From: Pseudomonas hunanensis
GTDB taxonomy: Bacteria > Pseudomonadota > Gammaproteobacteria > Pseudomonadales > Pseudomonadaceae
NCBI RefSeq assembly: GCF_013393325.1
Contig: NZ_QJRC01000094.1
Coordinates: forward strand, 186,001-250,000
Reading direction: 5' to 3'
DNA length: 64,000 nt
Each line of letters opens with the position of its first letter. The first letter of the stretch is position 1. The notes under the pieces were generated by a model that searched no databases, was not told the origin of the DNA, and was given only the letters and a program-made list of their open reading frames with translations. The position numbers and the translations under genes were made by a program. Shown here piece by piece: positions 37,132 to 47,216 of the stretch.

Positions 37132-37500
37132 ATGAGCAAACGCCTGCCCAACCTGCCCGCCTGGCAATGGCGCGGCTACCACCATAACCACCGCCACCCG
37201 ACCAATCTGGTGCTGCACCTGATTGCCGTGCCGTTGTTCATCCTGGGGGCTCTGCTGGTGCTGTCCGGCCTCTTCGGTCTCGACCTGGGCCAGATCGCGG
37301 TGGGTATCATTGCCTTGATCGCCGGCCTCGGCCTGCAGCGCCATGGCCACCGCCTGGAAGCCGAACAGCCCGAGCCATTCGCCAACCGCCAGGATGCCAT
37401 GCAACGCTTACTGACCGAGCAGTTCATCACCTTCCCGCGCTTTGTACTCAGCGGGGCTTGGTGGAAGGCCTGGCGGGAGCGGCACAAGCACCGCCATTGA
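37132..37500 (+). CDS. Mpo1-like (DUF962) membrane protein
   Basis: A 122-residue protein with two hydrophobic helices (about residues 28-47 and 52-68) and the family's conserved histidines: YHHNHRHPTNLVLH at the N-terminus and LQRHGHRLEAEQPEPF in the middle. In yeast Mpo1 these histidines bind iron and the enzyme oxidises 2-hydroxy fatty acids; whether the bacterial form does so is unknown. AGAGGAATTACCC precedes the start. It is a single gene between the chemoreceptor and the convergent thioesterase gene. Confidence 0.8.
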   Translation: MSKRLPNLPAWQWRGYHHNHRHPTNLVLHLIAVPLFILGALLVLSGLFGLDLGQIAVGIIALIAGLGLQRHGHRLEAEQPEPFANRQDAMQRLLTEQFITFPRFVLSGAWWKAWRERHKHRH

Positions 37501-37536
37501 CGTGACGATCATGCGCGCAATCGCTGTGGTTACGGG

Positions 37537-38334
37537 TTAGGCAAACACGGTGACGGTCTGGCGGCTCAAGGCCAGCAATTCACCCCCTGCGGTCCACAAC
37601 GCCGCAGCAGCATGCCCATAACCATCCCGCGCATGCTCGGTCTCTACGCAATACCGGCACCAGTCCAGGGTCGATAGCTTCGCTGTGGGCTGAATGAATT
37701 CGATGGTCCAGGTCAGCGTGCTGCCCGCTGCGGGCTGCTTGAGAAACGGCATCAGGCTCGGTGGCCAGGCATCGACCAACGCCAGCAGGTGCGTTTCGTT
37801 GACCTGTTCTTCAGCCACATCCCGCAACCGTACCCAGCCCCCCATCTTGCGCGACTGATTGCCACTGAACGGCAACCCGCCCACTGCCCAGCGCAATGCC
37901 ACGTGCCGCATGAACTCTGGGGTAACGCCTTTGATGTACGGTAACTCGGGAGCTGCATCATCGAGTGCCGGCATTTCCATTGCCGGTAATGCTGGCACTT
38001 CGACCACCGAAGGCCGGCCTGCACCGAAATTGCCCTGTACCAGCGTCACAACCTGGCCATCCTGAACGGCGCGGCCCAGCAAGGTGCTGACTGCCTTGCC
38101 TTCACGCAGCACCTCCACCTCGAAGCGGATCGGCACATCTGCCGCCGCTGGCGCCACAAAGCTGATGGCCAGCGAGCGTACCGGGCGGCTGTCGCTTAGT
38201 TTCAGGCGCATGGTTTCATAGACCATTGCCGCCATCAGCCCGCCAAAGGCAGCGCGGCCCTGGGCCCAGCTGGGCGGGATACTGACGGAGTTCGGGTTGG
38301 CCCGCACGGCGTCGAGCAGTTGGTTGAAATTCAT
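37537..38334 (-). CDS. Thioesterase family protein (double hotdog)
   Basis: A 265-residue protein with two hotdog repeats of the TesB-like acyl-CoA thioesterase type. The N-terminal repeat includes WAQGRAAFGGLMAAMVYE (hotdog helix, about residues 23-40) and the C-terminal one LTWTIEFIQP and a closing GELLALSRQTVTVFA. It probably hydrolyses acyl-CoA in the cytoplasm; chain length is unknown. It is convergent with the Mpo1-like gene, another possible lipid gene. No operon partner: the CHAD gene ends 77 bases upstream. Confidence 0.87.
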   Translation of the reverse strand: MNFNQLLDAVRANPNSVSIPPSWAQGRAAFGGLMAAMVYETMRLKLSDSRPVRSLAISFVAPAAADVPIRFEVEVLREGKAVSTLLGRAVQDGQVVTLVQGNFGAGRPSVVEVPALPAMEMPALDDAAPELPYIKGVTPEFMRHVALRWAVGGLPFSGNQSRKMGGWVRLRDVAEEQVNETHLLALVDAWPPSLMPFLKQPAAGSTLTWTIEFIQPTAKLSTLDWCRYCVETEHARDGYGHAAAALWTAGGELLALSRQTVTVFA

Positions 38335-38411
38335 TGGCCGGCTCCTGCCTGCAGCGAAAAAGGTCTGCCCATCCTAGCCAGCAAACCTCGGGGGATCAGC
38401 CCGCATTTCGG

Positions 38412-39191
38412 TCATTTTTCGGGCTGGCGCCGCGCCAGCGCCCGTTGCAGGGCATCGAGGGTCACATCCGATTGGCGCTCAGCCTCGTGCAGCTCATGCT
38501 CCCAAGCCGCCTTGCAGGGGGCCAGGTCGGCATGATCGCGCACTTGCAGCAGCCATTGCAGGCGGTCGTGCCAGTTGCCAAGGTCGCCCTGCGCCTGCTT
38601 CAGCAAACGCTGCAGTTTCTTGCCTGCATGGTTGAGCTGCGGGTATGCCTCATCGCCATAGCGCGCACGCTTGATCAGCAAACGCAGCCGGTGACGATCG
38701 TGGGCCGGGTCCTGCAGCGCTTCGTTCAACCTGCGCCATTGCTTGACCAGGCGTTTGTCGATGCGCTTGCCCAGCGACTTGACCAAACCCTCACGGCCTG
38801 CCGCACGCAGAAACAGTGGAAACGCGTCGACAATCGCCAGCACCCTTGCCAGCTGTGGGCTAGCAGCGACACTGGCGAAGGTTTTGTCACGCCCCTGAAG
38901 GCGCCGCTGGCCGGCCGCGGTTTGGCCGCGCCCGATCAGCTCAGCCGCCAGCACCTCGCGATCACGCAGCGGCGTGGTCAGGGTACCCAGCGCGCTGGCG
39001 GCATCTTCCAGTTGCTCCACGCCAGGCAGGCCGCGCAGCGGCCGCAGCAGGCTGCGCAGCCGGCGCAAGGTGATACGCAGGTCGTGCAAGGCCTCGCTGT
39101 CGGTATTGGCAGCCAAGCGCTCGCGACAGGCCAGCAGGCGCACCTGCACGGCCAGAATCTGAGCTACGACATGATCGAGCATGGCAGACAT
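38412..39191 (-). CDS. CHAD domain-containing protein
   Basis: A 259-residue alpha-helical CHAD protein (conserved histidine alpha-helical domain). The diagnostic basic, His-containing helices are EALHDLRITLRRLRSLLRPL (about residues 34-53) and HDRHRLRLLIKRARYG (about 165). CHAD domains bind inorganic polyphosphate and associate with polyphosphate granules. The start at 39191 follows AAGGAG with six bases spacing. The short lipoprotein gene upstream ends 14 bases before it, so both are probably co-transcribed. Confidence 0.9.
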   Translation of the reverse strand: MSAMLDHVVAQILAVQVRLLACRERLAANTDSEALHDLRITLRRLRSLLRPLRGLPGVEQLEDAASALGTLTTPLRDREVLAAELIGRGQTAAGQRRLQGRDKTFASVAASPQLARVLAIVDAFPLFLRAAGREGLVKSLGKRIDKRLVKQWRRLNEALQDPAHDRHRLRLLIKRARYGDEAYPQLNHAGKKLQRLLKQAQGDLGNWHDRLQWLLQVRDHADLAPCKAAWEHELHEAERQSDVTLDALQRALARRQPEK

Positions 39192-39205
39192 TGGACGCTC
39201 CTTGG

Positions 39206-39484
39206 TCAACGCCCGGCGCGCGATTCACGAATGTAGAAGCGCGCCTTTTCAGCTTTGCGGGTACAGCTTTCGTAACCTTCGAACTGCTGCTGGGTCTTGG
39301 CCCCGGTGAGCAGCGACAAAGCCTTGGAATAGCTCACGGCACCGGCAAAGCCTTCTGCCTTGGCCAGGTCCAGTTCCTTCCAGGCGGCATCCAGCTGGGT
39401 CGCGCAGCTGTCACGGTAGGCCGTCTTGCCCGCACAGCCGGCAAGGGCCAAGGCAATCAGTGGAAGGCAGATCCAGGCTTTCAT
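39206..39484 (-). CDS. Small lipoprotein of unknown function
   Basis: A 92-residue protein with a lipoprotein signal peptide (MKAWICLPLIALALAG) and lipid-modified Cys17 in LAGC. The mature part is short, helical and mixed-charge (ELDLAKAEGFAGAVSYSKALSLLTGAKTQQQ) with two further cysteines that could form a disulfide. This looks like the tetratricopeptide-like helical lipoproteins seen in pseudomonads, but no function is known. It is 14 bases upstream of the CHAD gene and probably in the same operon. Confidence 0.8.
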   Translation of the reverse strand: MKAWICLPLIALALAGCAGKTAYRDSCATQLDAAWKELDLAKAEGFAGAVSYSKALSLLTGAKTQQQFEGYESCTRKAEKARFYIRESRAGR

Positions 39485-39662
39485 CAGTAATACCTCAATG
39501 GAAAATTCGGTGGCTGTTCGACGCCCCGGCAGCTGAAAAGTGCCCTGCCCGGCCAGCGGGCTCCGGCCGGTTTTAATACAGTAGCTCAGCGCGATCTACA
39601 TTGAAGCACAGGCAGCGATGGGTGCATTGTAGGACCATGGTGGCAATGGCCGGGGAATGTTC

Positions 39663-40703
39663 ATGAGTAAACGCGTAGCGCTGGTACTGGGATCGGGCGG
39701 AGCCCGGGGGTATGCACACATCGGCGTCATCGAGGAAATCGAGCGCCGCGGCTACGACATCGCCTGTATCGCCGGCTGCTCCATGGGCGCGGTGATTGGC
39801 GGCATCTACTCCGCCGGCAAATTGGACGACTACCGCAACTGGATCGAAAGCCTGGATTATCTGGATGTATTGCGCCTAGTCGACGTCAGCTTTCGACTGG
39901 GTGCCATTCGCGGCGACAAGGTGTTTGGGCAGATCCGCAAGATCGTCGGCGAAATCAACATCGAGCAACTGCGTATTCCTTACACAGCAGTGGCCACCGA
40001 CCTCACCAACCAGCAGGAAATCTGGTTCCAGGAGGGCTGCCTGCATCAGGCCATGCGCGCCTCGGCAGCCATCCCCAGCCTGTTCACACCGGTGATGCAA
40101 GGCAACCGCATGCTGGTCGACGGAGGCATCCTCAACCCCTTGCCAATCGTCCCGGTGGTGTCCAGCCATTGCGACCTGATCATCGCGGTCAACCTCAACG
40201 CCACCAACCAGAAGCACTATCAGTTGCCGGTGATCGAACGCCCGGCGGCATTCAAGATGCGTTTTGATGCTTTGTTGAGTTCACTGGGTTCACGCTTGCC
40301 GTTTCGGCGCAAGCCGGCCGAGGAGCTGATACGCATCGAGCAGGAGATCGTCGCCGAAGGGCTGGCTCCACCCAGCCCATGGCTGAACGATGCCGCCGAC
40401 CCGGAAAGCCAGCAACCGGCGGCGGCACCGGAGCGCGAGGGTGCACCGAAGTCGGCTACCGGTTCGTTCATCATCGATAACGTGGGGCCTGCTTCGCTGC
40501 TGGACCTGATCAACCAGAGCTTCGAGGTCATGCAGACCTCGTTGGCACAGTACAAAATCGCCGGCTATCCGCCAGACGTGCTGATCAACGTGCCTAAACG
40601 GGTCTGCCGGTTTTTCGAGTTCTACAAGGCGCCGGAGCTGATTGCTCTAGGGCGGGAGATTGCGCGGGATACGCTGGATAACTATGAAGGGGTGAAGCGC
40701 TAA
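39663..40703 (+). CDS. Patatin-like phospholipase family protein (RssA-like)
   Basis: A 346-residue patatin-domain protein. The oxyanion loop GSGGARGYAHIGV is at residues 10-22, the nucleophile elbow GCSMGA near 41-46 and the catalytic DGGILNP near 155, all intact. The C-terminal third is less conserved and proline-rich around residue 240. It resembles E. coli RssA more than the patatin at 838. The start at 39663 gives MSKRVALVLG; an ATG two codons upstream is also possible (CGGGGA lies before both). It faces ppiD across a good terminator. Lipid substrate unknown. Confidence 0.9.
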   Translation: MSKRVALVLGSGGARGYAHIGVIEEIERRGYDIACIAGCSMGAVIGGIYSAGKLDDYRNWIESLDYLDVLRLVDVSFRLGAIRGDKVFGQIRKIVGEINIEQLRIPYTAVATDLTNQQEIWFQEGCLHQAMRASAAIPSLFTPVMQGNRMLVDGGILNPLPIVPVVSSHCDLIIAVNLNATNQKHYQLPVIERPAAFKMRFDALLSSLGSRLPFRRKPAEELIRIEQEIVAEGLAPPSPWLNDAADPESQQPAAAPEREGAPKSATGSFIIDNVGPASLLDLINQSFEVMQTSLAQYKIAGYPPDVLINVPKRVCRFFEFYKAPELIALGREIARDTLDNYEGVKR

Positions 40704-40740
40704 CACGATGACCGTGCATGCCTTCACGTGAACCGAAATG

Positions 40741-40767
40741 AAACAGGCCGCACGAGGCGGCCTGTTT
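40741..40767. terminator. Terminator between the RssA-like gene and ppiD
   Basis: AAACAGGCCGC and GCGGCCTGTTT form an 11-base perfect stem around ACGAG with A/T ends on both strands. It serves both convergent genes. Confidence 0.85.
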
Positions 40768-40785
40768 GTTCATGCAGCGATCACC

Positions 40786-42657
40786 TTAGTAACGGGTGAT
40801 ATCCGCATTGGCTTCCAGCTGCTTGCGGTAGGCCGCGAAGTCCTGCTGGCCAGCACGCGACGCAAGGTAGCGGCGGATCTGCTGCTTCTCTTCGTCGGTG
40901 GCAGTTGCGCCTTCGTTGACGCCCTTGAGCTGCAGTACTACCAGGCTACCGTCGCGCAGCACTACGCTGCCATAAACCGGCTTGTCCTTGGCTTGCGGCT
41001 TGCCCAGGCGGAACAGCGCCTGCAGCTCGGCCGGGTCAATGCCGTCCTCACCACGGGTAACTGCTTCATAAGCTTTCCAGCCTTGCCCTTCATGCACGCT
41101 ACCTGCTGCGATGGAACCATCACGCAGGCCGGCAATCAGCTTGTCCGCCTTGGCCTTGAGCTCGGCAGTCGCCTTCTCTTTGGCCAGGTGTTCGCTGATG
41201 TTCTTGGCCACAGCTTCCAGCGGCAATTGCTCTGGCTTGCGGTGCTCCTTGACACGCAGCACTACAGTGGTTTCCGGGTCGAGTTCGATGGCGGTGCTGT
41301 TGGCACCCTCATCCAGCACTTCTTCGGAGAACGCGGCCTGCACCACTGAACGGTTGGCCGTGATGCCCTCACCGCCTTCGCGGCCAAACGCTGCAGAGGT
41401 GTGCACCTTGAGGTTCAGGTCCTGGGCCGGCTGGGCCAGGTCGGAAGCCTCGTAGGCTGCATCCTGCAGTTGCTTGCTGGCGTCGACATAACGCTGCTCG
41501 ACCAACGGAATCTTCAGGTCGCGGGTCAGCTTGTCCTTCAGGCTGGCGAAGCTTGGTACTTCTGGCGCCTGCACGCCCAGCAGCTTGATCAGGTGGTAGC
41601 CAAACTCGGTACGCACCGGCGTCGATACCTGGCCATCCTGCAGCTTGTAGAGCGCGTCTTCGAAGGCTGGGTCGTATACACCCGGGCCGGCAAAGCCGAG
41701 GTCGCCGCCGTTGTTGGCCGAGCCTGGGTCCTGGGAGAACTCCTTGGCCAGCGCGGCGAAGTCTTCACCCTTGGCCAGGCGCTGCTCGATCTCTTCGGCG
41801 CGGGCCTTGGCCTGGGCTTCGGTGACCTTGTCGTTGACCTCGATGAGGATGTGCGCCGCATGGCGCTGCTCGGCGAGGTTGGCGATTTCCTTCTCGTACT
41901 GGGCCTTGAGTTCTTCGTCGGTGACCTTGACCTGGTCGAAGAACACCGACTTCTTCAGCTCGATGTAGTCGATCACTACTTGGTCAGGCGACATGAACTC
42001 CTTGGCGTGCTGGTCGTAGTGCGCCTTCACCTCTTCTTCGCTGACCTTGACCGCGGCCGGGTCGGCCTTGAAGGTCAGGGAGGCGAAGTCGCGCGTCTGC
42101 TTCTCGAGGCGAGCAAAGGCGTCAACCTGCTGATCGGTCACGAAGCTGCTGCCAGCCAGGCCGGTGCGCAGCTGGCCGATGAGCATTTCCTCGGCGAGCA
42201 TCTCGCGGAACTGCATGCGACCGTAGCCCATCTGGCGGATGACCTGGTCGAAACGGTCGGCACTGAACTTGCCGTCCACCTGAAACTCCGGCGTCTGCAG
42301 GATCACCTGATCAAGCGCGGCCTCGGAGAAGGCGAACTTGGCATCTTCGGCGCCTTGCAGCAGCAGCTTGCGGCTGATCAAGCCCTTGAGGGCCTCTTCA
42401 CGCAGCAATTTGTCATCCAGCAGCGCTGGGTCGAAATCCTTGCCCAACTGTTGCATCAGCTGACGGCGCTGCATGTCGGCCGCCTGGCTCAGCTCGTTCT
42501 GGCTGATGGTCTGGCCGTTCACCTTGGCGGCGTCCTGGCTATGGGTGGCGGCCTGAAAAATGGCTTCGAAGCCGGTCAACGCCATCAACACGACGATAAG
42601 GCCGATGATGGTCTTGGCAATCCAACCTTGTGAATTGTCCCTGATATTTTGCAGCAT
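40786..42657 (-). CDS. ppiD: Periplasmic folding chaperone / peptidyl-prolyl isomerase PpiD
   Basis: A 623-residue inner-membrane-anchored chaperone. One N-terminal membrane helix (about residues 13-31, KTIIGLIVVLMALTGFEAIF) is followed by a SurA-like N-terminal region, a parvulin-type domain (about 265-360, with HAAHILIEV and GGDLGFAGPGVYDPAF) and a helical C-terminal part. It assists periplasmic folding of proteins leaving the Sec translocon. The start at 42657 follows GGGGGACGC. It is next to hupB, as in other gamma-proteobacteria, but a terminator lies between them. Confidence 0.95.
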   Translation of the reverse strand: MLQNIRDNSQGWIAKTIIGLIVVLMALTGFEAIFQAATHSQDAAKVNGQTISQNELSQAADMQRRQLMQQLGKDFDPALLDDKLLREEALKGLISRKLLLQGAEDAKFAFSEAALDQVILQTPEFQVDGKFSADRFDQVIRQMGYGRMQFREMLAEEMLIGQLRTGLAGSSFVTDQQVDAFARLEKQTRDFASLTFKADPAAVKVSEEEVKAHYDQHAKEFMSPDQVVIDYIELKKSVFFDQVKVTDEELKAQYEKEIANLAEQRHAAHILIEVNDKVTEAQAKARAEEIEQRLAKGEDFAALAKEFSQDPGSANNGGDLGFAGPGVYDPAFEDALYKLQDGQVSTPVRTEFGYHLIKLLGVQAPEVPSFASLKDKLTRDLKIPLVEQRYVDASKQLQDAAYEASDLAQPAQDLNLKVHTSAAFGREGGEGITANRSVVQAAFSEEVLDEGANSTAIELDPETTVVLRVKEHRKPEQLPLEAVAKNISEHLAKEKATAELKAKADKLIAGLRDGSIAAGSVHEGQGWKAYEAVTRGEDGIDPAELQALFRLGKPQAKDKPVYGSVVLRDGSLVVLQLKGVNEGATATDEEKQQIRRYLASRAGQQDFAAYRKQLEANADITRY

Positions 42658-42725
42658 GCGTCCCCCAGAAACGGCTGTACCACTGCGTCGACAACCGCGG
42701 AGCGTGGGTAGAATCCTGATAAAAG

Positions 42726-42751
42726 AAAGGCGCATCCGAGGATGCGCCTTT
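42726..42751 (-). terminator. hupB terminator
   Basis: AAAGGCGCATC (42726-42736) and its complement (42741-42751) surround CGAG. On the minus strand the stem runs into a T-rich stretch after hupB and just before ppiD. Confidence 0.85.
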
Positions 42752-42838
42752 TCTTAGCAAACGTGTCAGGCGGGAACGTTTGCGCCCCGCCGTCACCGTG
42801 CTCGGACCAGGCCAGGCCGGGTCCGGCTGAAAGACGAC

Positions 42839-43111
42839 TTAGTTGACGGCGTCTTTCAGGCCTTTGCCTGCCTTGAAACCTGGAACCTTGGCGGCTTCGA
42901 TCTTGATCGCCTTGCCGGTTTGCGGGTTGCGGCCGGTACGCTCGGCGCGATCCTTGACCGAGAAGGTACCGAAGCCAACCAGTACTACATCGTCACCTTG
43001 CTTCAGGGCGCCGGTGACGGATTCGATGACTGCATCCAGCGCACGGCCGGCTACAGCTTTCGGGATGTCTGCAGATGCGGCGATAGCGTCAATCAGTTCC
43101 GACTTGTTCAC
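42839..43111 (-). CDS. hupB: DNA-binding protein HU-beta
   Basis: A 90-residue HU subunit that bends and compacts DNA. The dimerisation helices ([18 protein letters not shown]), the beta-arm core [22 protein letters not shown] with the DNA-inserting Pro, and the C-terminal [15 protein letters not shown] are standard. It sits between lon and ppiD, with its own strong promoter at 43210-43239 and a terminator downstream, so it is a single-gene unit inside the proteostasis block. Confidence 0.97.
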   Translation of the reverse strand: MNKSELIDAIAASADIPKAVAGRALDAVIESVTGALKQGDDVVLVGFGTFSVKDRAERTGRNPQTGKAIKIEAAKVPGFKAGKGLKDAVN

Positions 43112-43209
43112 TCTAAGTCCCCTTATTTCTCTATTGAGTTTGTTTCTAAGTATGTAATGAAAAGCTTATGAAACGTGCGCTGGGTGGCCTGTTGACAATA
43201 GCGTGCCGC

Positions 43210-43239
43210 TTTATAGCAAGGCCCCGAAAAAACTGTCAA
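43210..43239 (-). promoter_or_regulatory. Strong sigma-70 promoter of hupB
   Basis: On the minus strand TTGACA (43234-43239) and TATAAA (43210-43215) are 18 bases apart, a near-consensus pair. The transcript would start near 43203, giving about 90 bases of leader before hupB. Confidence 0.85.
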
Positions 43240-43263
43240 GGAAAGCCCCCCAGCCAAAAACTA

Positions 43264-45660
43264 CTAATGCGTGCTGATTCTTTCCTTAGCATCGCCGTCG
43301 CGCTTTTCATCTTTCGCGACAATCTCAGGAGCCACATCTGGCAAGGGCTCCGGGGCGTATTGCAGCGCAATTTGCAGGACTTCGTCAATCCATTTGACCG
43401 GTTTGATCTGAAGATCCTGTTTGATATTTTCCGGAATCTCCTTCAGATCGCGAACATTTTCCTCTGGAATGATCACCGTCTTGATCCCGCCACGGTGTGC
43501 CGCCAGCAGTTTTTCCTTCAGCCCGCCAATGGCCAACACCTGGCCACGCAGGGTGATTTCGCCGGTCATGGCCACGTCGGCACGTACCGGAATCTGCGTC
43601 AGCGCCGACACCAGCGCGGTGCACATGCCGATACCGGCACTTGGGCCGTCCTTCGGCGTGGCGCCTTCAGGCATGTGGATGTGCACGTCGTGCTTCTCGT
43701 GGAAGTCGGCTGCAATCCCCAGGCTGCGGGCGCGGCTGCGAACCACGGTCTGCGCGGCGGTGATCGACTCGACCATGACATCGCCCAGCGAGCCGGTCTT
43801 GATCAGTTGGCCTTTGCCGGGGATGACCACGGCCTCGATGGTCAGCAGTTCGCCGCCAACCTGAGTCCAGGCCAGGCCGGTCACCTGGCCGATCTGGTCC
43901 TGCTGCTCGGCCAGGCCGTAGCGGAACTTGCGCACGCCCAGCAGATGCTCCAGCTGCTCGCTGGCCACCTTGACCTTGACCTGCTTCTGCCCGGTATGTT
44001 CCTTGACCACCTTGCGGCAGACCTTGGCGATTTGCCGCTCGAGGCCCCGCACACCGGCTTCGCGGGTGTAGTAGCGGATGATGTCGCGGATCGCCGAGAC
44101 GTCGACTTCCAGCTCTTCCTTCTTCAAGCCGTTGGCCTTGACCTGCTTGGGTACCAGGTACTTGACCGCGATGTTGATCTTCTCGTCCTCGGTGTAACCC
44201 GGCAGGCGGATGACTTCCATCCGGTCGAGCAGCGCCGGCGGGATGTTCATCGAGTTCGAGGTGCACAGGAACATCACGTCCGAAAGGTCGTAGTCGACCT
44301 CCAGGTAGTGGTCGTTGAAGTTGTGGTTCTGCTCCGGGTCGAGCACTTCAAGCAGCGCCGAGGCCGGGTCGCCGCGCATGTCGCTGCCCATCTTGTCGAT
44401 TTCATCGAGCAGGAACAGCGGGTTGCGCACCCCCACCTTGGTCATCTTCTGGATCAGACGGCCCGGCATGGAGCCGATGTAGGTACGGCGGTGGCCGCGA
44501 ATTTCGGCCTCGTCACGCACACCACCCAGGGCCATACGCACGAACTTGCGGTTGGTGGCGGCAGCGATCGACTCGGCCAACGAGGTCTTGCCGACGCCGG
44601 GTGGGCCGACCAGGCACAGCACCGGGCCGCGGATTTTCTTGACGCGTTTCTGTACGGCAAGGTACTCGAGGATACGTTCCTTGACCTCTTCCAGACCATA
44701 ATGGTCGGCGTCGAGGATTTCCTCGGCCTTGGTCAGGTCCAGGCGCACCTTGCTCTGCGCCTTCCACGGCACCTGCACCAGCCAGTCGAGGTACGAACGT
44801 ACCACGGTGGCCTCGGCCGACATCGGCGACATCTGCTTGAGCTTGTTCAGCTCTGCCTGGGCCTTGGCCAGGGCATCTTTGGGCAGGCCAGCGGCTTCGA
44901 TACGCTTTTTCAGCTCTTCGACTTCGTTGTGGCCTTCGTCGCCATCGCCCAGCTCTTTCTGAATGGCCTTCATCTGCTCATTCAGGTAGTACTCGCGCTG
45001 GCTGCGCTCCATCTGCTTCTTGACCCGGCCGCGAATGCGCTTTTCGACCTGCAGCAGGTCGATTTCGGCGTCCAACAGCGCAAGCACGTGTTCGACACGG
45101 GTAGTCAGGTCGACGATTTCGAGAATTTCCTGCTTCTGCTCGATCTTCAGGGCCATGTGCGCGGCCATGGTGTCGACCAGGCGCCCAGGCTCTTCGATGC
45201 TGTTCAGCGAAGACAGCACTTCGGCAGGGACTTTCTTGCCCAACTGAACGTACTGCTCGAACTGCGACAGCAGCGTGCGCACGAACACTTCCGACTCGCG
45301 CTCGGCGGCATCGGTTTCGTCGATCAGGGAGACTTCGGCACGGATGTGCCCTTCTACTTCGGTGAAACGCTCGACGGCGCCACGCTGCTCGCCTTCGACC
45401 AACACCTTCACGGTGCCATCAGGCAACTTCAGCAGTTGCAGCACGGTGGCAACGGTACCGACGCGGTACAGGGCGTCCTCACCCGGGTCGTCGTCGGCTG
45501 GATTCTTCTGGGCCAGCAGGAGGATCTGCTTTTCGCCCGTCATCGCTGCCTCGAGGGCTTCGATGGACTTTTCACGCCCCACGAACAGCGGGATAACCAT
45601 GTGCGGGTAAACAACGACATCGCGCAATGGCAAAAGAGGCAAGTCGAGGGTGGTCTTCAT
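43264..45660 (-). CDS. lon: ATP-dependent protease Lon
   Basis: A 798-residue Lon protease of normal length. The substrate-binding N-terminal domain begins [15 protein letters not shown]. The AAA+ module has Walker [10 protein letters not shown] (about residue 352) and Walker [10 protein letters not shown]. The C-terminal peptidase has the catalytic Ser in [12 protein letters not shown] (about 677) and Lys near 720. It degrades misfolded and regulatory proteins in the cytoplasm. It lies between clpX and hupB on the same strand, separated from clpX by 164 bases with a terminator. I could not pick out a sigma-32 promoter by eye. Confidence 0.97.
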   Translation of the reverse strand: MKTTLDLPLLPLRDVVVYPHMVIPLFVGREKSIEALEAAMTGEKQILLLAQKNPADDDPGEDALYRVGTVATVLQLLKLPDGTVKVLVEGEQRGAVERFTEVEGHIRAEVSLIDETDAAERESEVFVRTLLSQFEQYVQLGKKVPAEVLSSLNSIEEPGRLVDTMAAHMALKIEQKQEILEIVDLTTRVEHVLALLDAEIDLLQVEKRIRGRVKKQMERSQREYYLNEQMKAIQKELGDGDEGHNEVEELKKRIEAAGLPKDALAKAQAELNKLKQMSPMSAEATVVRSYLDWLVQVPWKAQSKVRLDLTKAEEILDADHYGLEEVKERILEYLAVQKRVKKIRGPVLCLVGPPGVGKTSLAESIAAATNRKFVRMALGGVRDEAEIRGHRRTYIGSMPGRLIQKMTKVGVRNPLFLLDEIDKMGSDMRGDPASALLEVLDPEQNHNFNDHYLEVDYDLSDVMFLCTSNSMNIPPALLDRMEVIRLPGYTEDEKINIAVKYLVPKQVKANGLKKEELEVDVSAIRDIIRYYTREAGVRGLERQIAKVCRKVVKEHTGQKQVKVKVASEQLEHLLGVRKFRYGLAEQQDQIGQVTGLAWTQVGGELLTIEAVVIPGKGQLIKTGSLGDVMVESITAAQTVVRSRARSLGIAADFHEKHDVHIHMPEGATPKDGPSAGIGMCTALVSALTQIPVRADVAMTGEITLRGQVLAIGGLKEKLLAAHRGGIKTVIIPEENVRDLKEIPENIKQDLQIKPVKWIDEVLQIALQYAPEPLPDVAPEIVAKDEKRDGDAKERISTH

Positions 45661-45768
45661 GATTTCGCCTCTACAGCGGCCTTATGGCCGGAAACCGGTG
45701 GAAATGATGCTTGGACCTAATGTGGGGGCACGCCTGGGAAATTACAAGCGCTTGCGCAGGAAAAGCAG

Positions 45769-45793
45769 AAAGGGGCCCGTAGGCCCCCTTCTT
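45769..45793 (-). terminator. clpX terminator
   Basis: On the minus strand AAGGGGGCC and GGGCCCCTTT pair around a short loop, just past the clpX stop codon, with a T-rich side. Confidence 0.7.
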
Positions 45794-45824
45794 GCTTGCA
45801 ACCGAGAACCGGCCATTACCTGAA

Positions 45825-47108
45825 TCAGGCGTCTGGCGCGGCCTTGGCTTGCGGCTCGCTGTTCTCGTAGATCATCAGCGGCTGCGAGGTGCCCTCGATG
45901 ACGCTCTCGTCAATCACCACCTTGCTGACCTCCTTCTTCGAAGGAATCTCGTACATGGTGTCGAGCAGCACGCCTTCGAGGATCGAACGCAGGCCACGGG
46001 CGCCGGTTTTACGCTCCAGGGCTTTGCGCGCTACGGCCTTGAGCGCATCACTGCGGAACTCGAGGTCGACGCTTTCCATCTCGAACAACTTGGCATACTG
46101 CTTGGTCAGGGCGTTCTTCGGCTCGGTGAGGATCTGCATCAACGCAGCCTCGTCCAGCTCGTCGAGTGTAGCCAATACCGGCAGACGGCCGACAAACTCC
46201 GGGATCAGGCCAAACTTGACCAGATCGTCCGGCTCGACCTCACGCAGGGATTCGCCAACCTTCTTGCCCTCTTCCTTGCTACGCACTTCGGCGCCAAAAC
46301 CGATGCCACCCTTGGTGGAACGGTTCTGGATGACCTTTTCCAGGCCCGAGAACGCACCACCGCAAATGAACAGGATGTTGCGGGTATCAACCTGCAGGAA
46401 TTCCTGTTGCGGGTGTTTGCGGCCACCTTGCGGCGGAACCGAGGCCACGGTGCCCTCGATCAATTTCAGCAACGCCTGCTGCACACCCTCGCCCGAAACG
46501 TCACGGGTGATGGATGGGTTGTCCGACTTACGCGAGATCTTGTCGATTTCGTCGATGTAGACAATGCCCATCTGGGCCTTTTCCACGTCGTAGTCGCACT
46601 TCTGCAACAGCTTCTGGATGATGTTCTCGACGTCCTCACCCACATAACCGGCCTCGGTCAGGGTGGTGGCGTCAGCAATGGTGAACGGTACGTTCAACAG
46701 GCGTGCCAGGGTTTCGGCGAGCAGGGTCTTGCCCGAGCCAGTCGGCCCGATGAGCAGGATGTTGCTCTTGCCCAGTTCGACTTCGTCACCCTTCTTGTCA
46801 CGCTGGTTCAGGCGCTTGTAGTGGTTGTACACCGCTACGGCCAGCACCTTCTTCGCGCGCTCCTGACCAATGACGTACTGGTCCAGGATGCCGCTGATTT
46901 CTTTCGGCGAAGGCAATTTGTGCGCGCTGCTTTCGGCCTGGGCTTCCTGCACCTCCTCACGGATGATGTCATTGCACAGGTCGACGCACTCGTCGCAGAT
47001 AAATACCGAGGGCCCGGCAATCAATTTGCGCACTTCGTGCTGGCTTTTGCCGCAGAAGGAGCAATAGAGCAATTTGCCGCTGTCCTCGCCGTTACGGGTG
47101 TCAGTCAT
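45825..47108 (-). CDS. clpX: ATP-dependent Clp protease ATPase subunit ClpX
   Basis: A 427-residue AAA+ unfoldase. The N-terminal zinc-binding domain shows CSFCGKSQ and [10 protein letters not shown] (C4). Walker A is GPTGSGKT, Walker [10 protein letters not shown], and the [19 protein letters not shown] stretch is the pore and sensor region. The IGF-loop that docks on ClpP should lie near [12 protein letters not shown] (seen as [12 protein letters not shown]). The start at 47108 ([11 protein letters not shown]) fits the family; the upstream frame extension is discarded. It follows clpP by 108 bases with a perfect hairpin between them. Confidence 0.97.
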   Translation of the reverse strand: MTDTRNGEDSGKLLYCSFCGKSQHEVRKLIAGPSVFICDECVDLCNDIIREEVQEAQAESSAHKLPSPKEISGILDQYVIGQERAKKVLAVAVYNHYKRLNQRDKKGDEVELGKSNILLIGPTGSGKTLLAETLARLLNVPFTIADATTLTEAGYVGEDVENIIQKLLQKCDYDVEKAQMGIVYIDEIDKISRKSDNPSITRDVSGEGVQQALLKLIEGTVASVPPQGGRKHPQQEFLQVDTRNILFICGGAFSGLEKVIQNRSTKGGIGFGAEVRSKEEGKKVGESLREVEPDDLVKFGLIPEFVGRLPVLATLDELDEAALMQILTEPKNALTKQYAKLFEMESVDLEFRSDALKAVARKALERKTGARGLRSILEGVLLDTMYEIPSKKEVSKVVIDESVIEGTSQPLMIYENSEPQAKAAPDA

Positions 47109-47173
47109 TCGATCGATCCAATCCGGTAGGCTTGCAACACAAGATGAAGGCAATTGCGGGCTTTTTCAAGTCC

Positions 47174-47202
47174 GCAGGTAGGCGCTTTCGGCGCCTACCT
47201 GC
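47174..47202 (-). terminator. 12-bp hairpin between clpP and clpX
   Basis: GCAGGTAGGCGC (47174-47185) is perfectly inverted at 47191-47202 around TTTCG. There is no T-run on the coding strand, so it is more likely an attenuator or mRNA processing site than a full terminator. Confidence 0.55.
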
Positions 47203-47216
47203 TCTGGCACCCCGGT

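Noticed and set aside
43168-45720. An 850-codon open frame on the plus strand opposite lon
   Set aside because: It is the antisense shadow of lon in high-GC DNA; it has no ribosome binding site and low-complexity His/Gln/Leu-rich translation. The same applies to long plus-strand frames opposite acnD, prpC, ppiD, clpX, tig and the glpV-type gene, and to the minus-strand frame opposite acnB.
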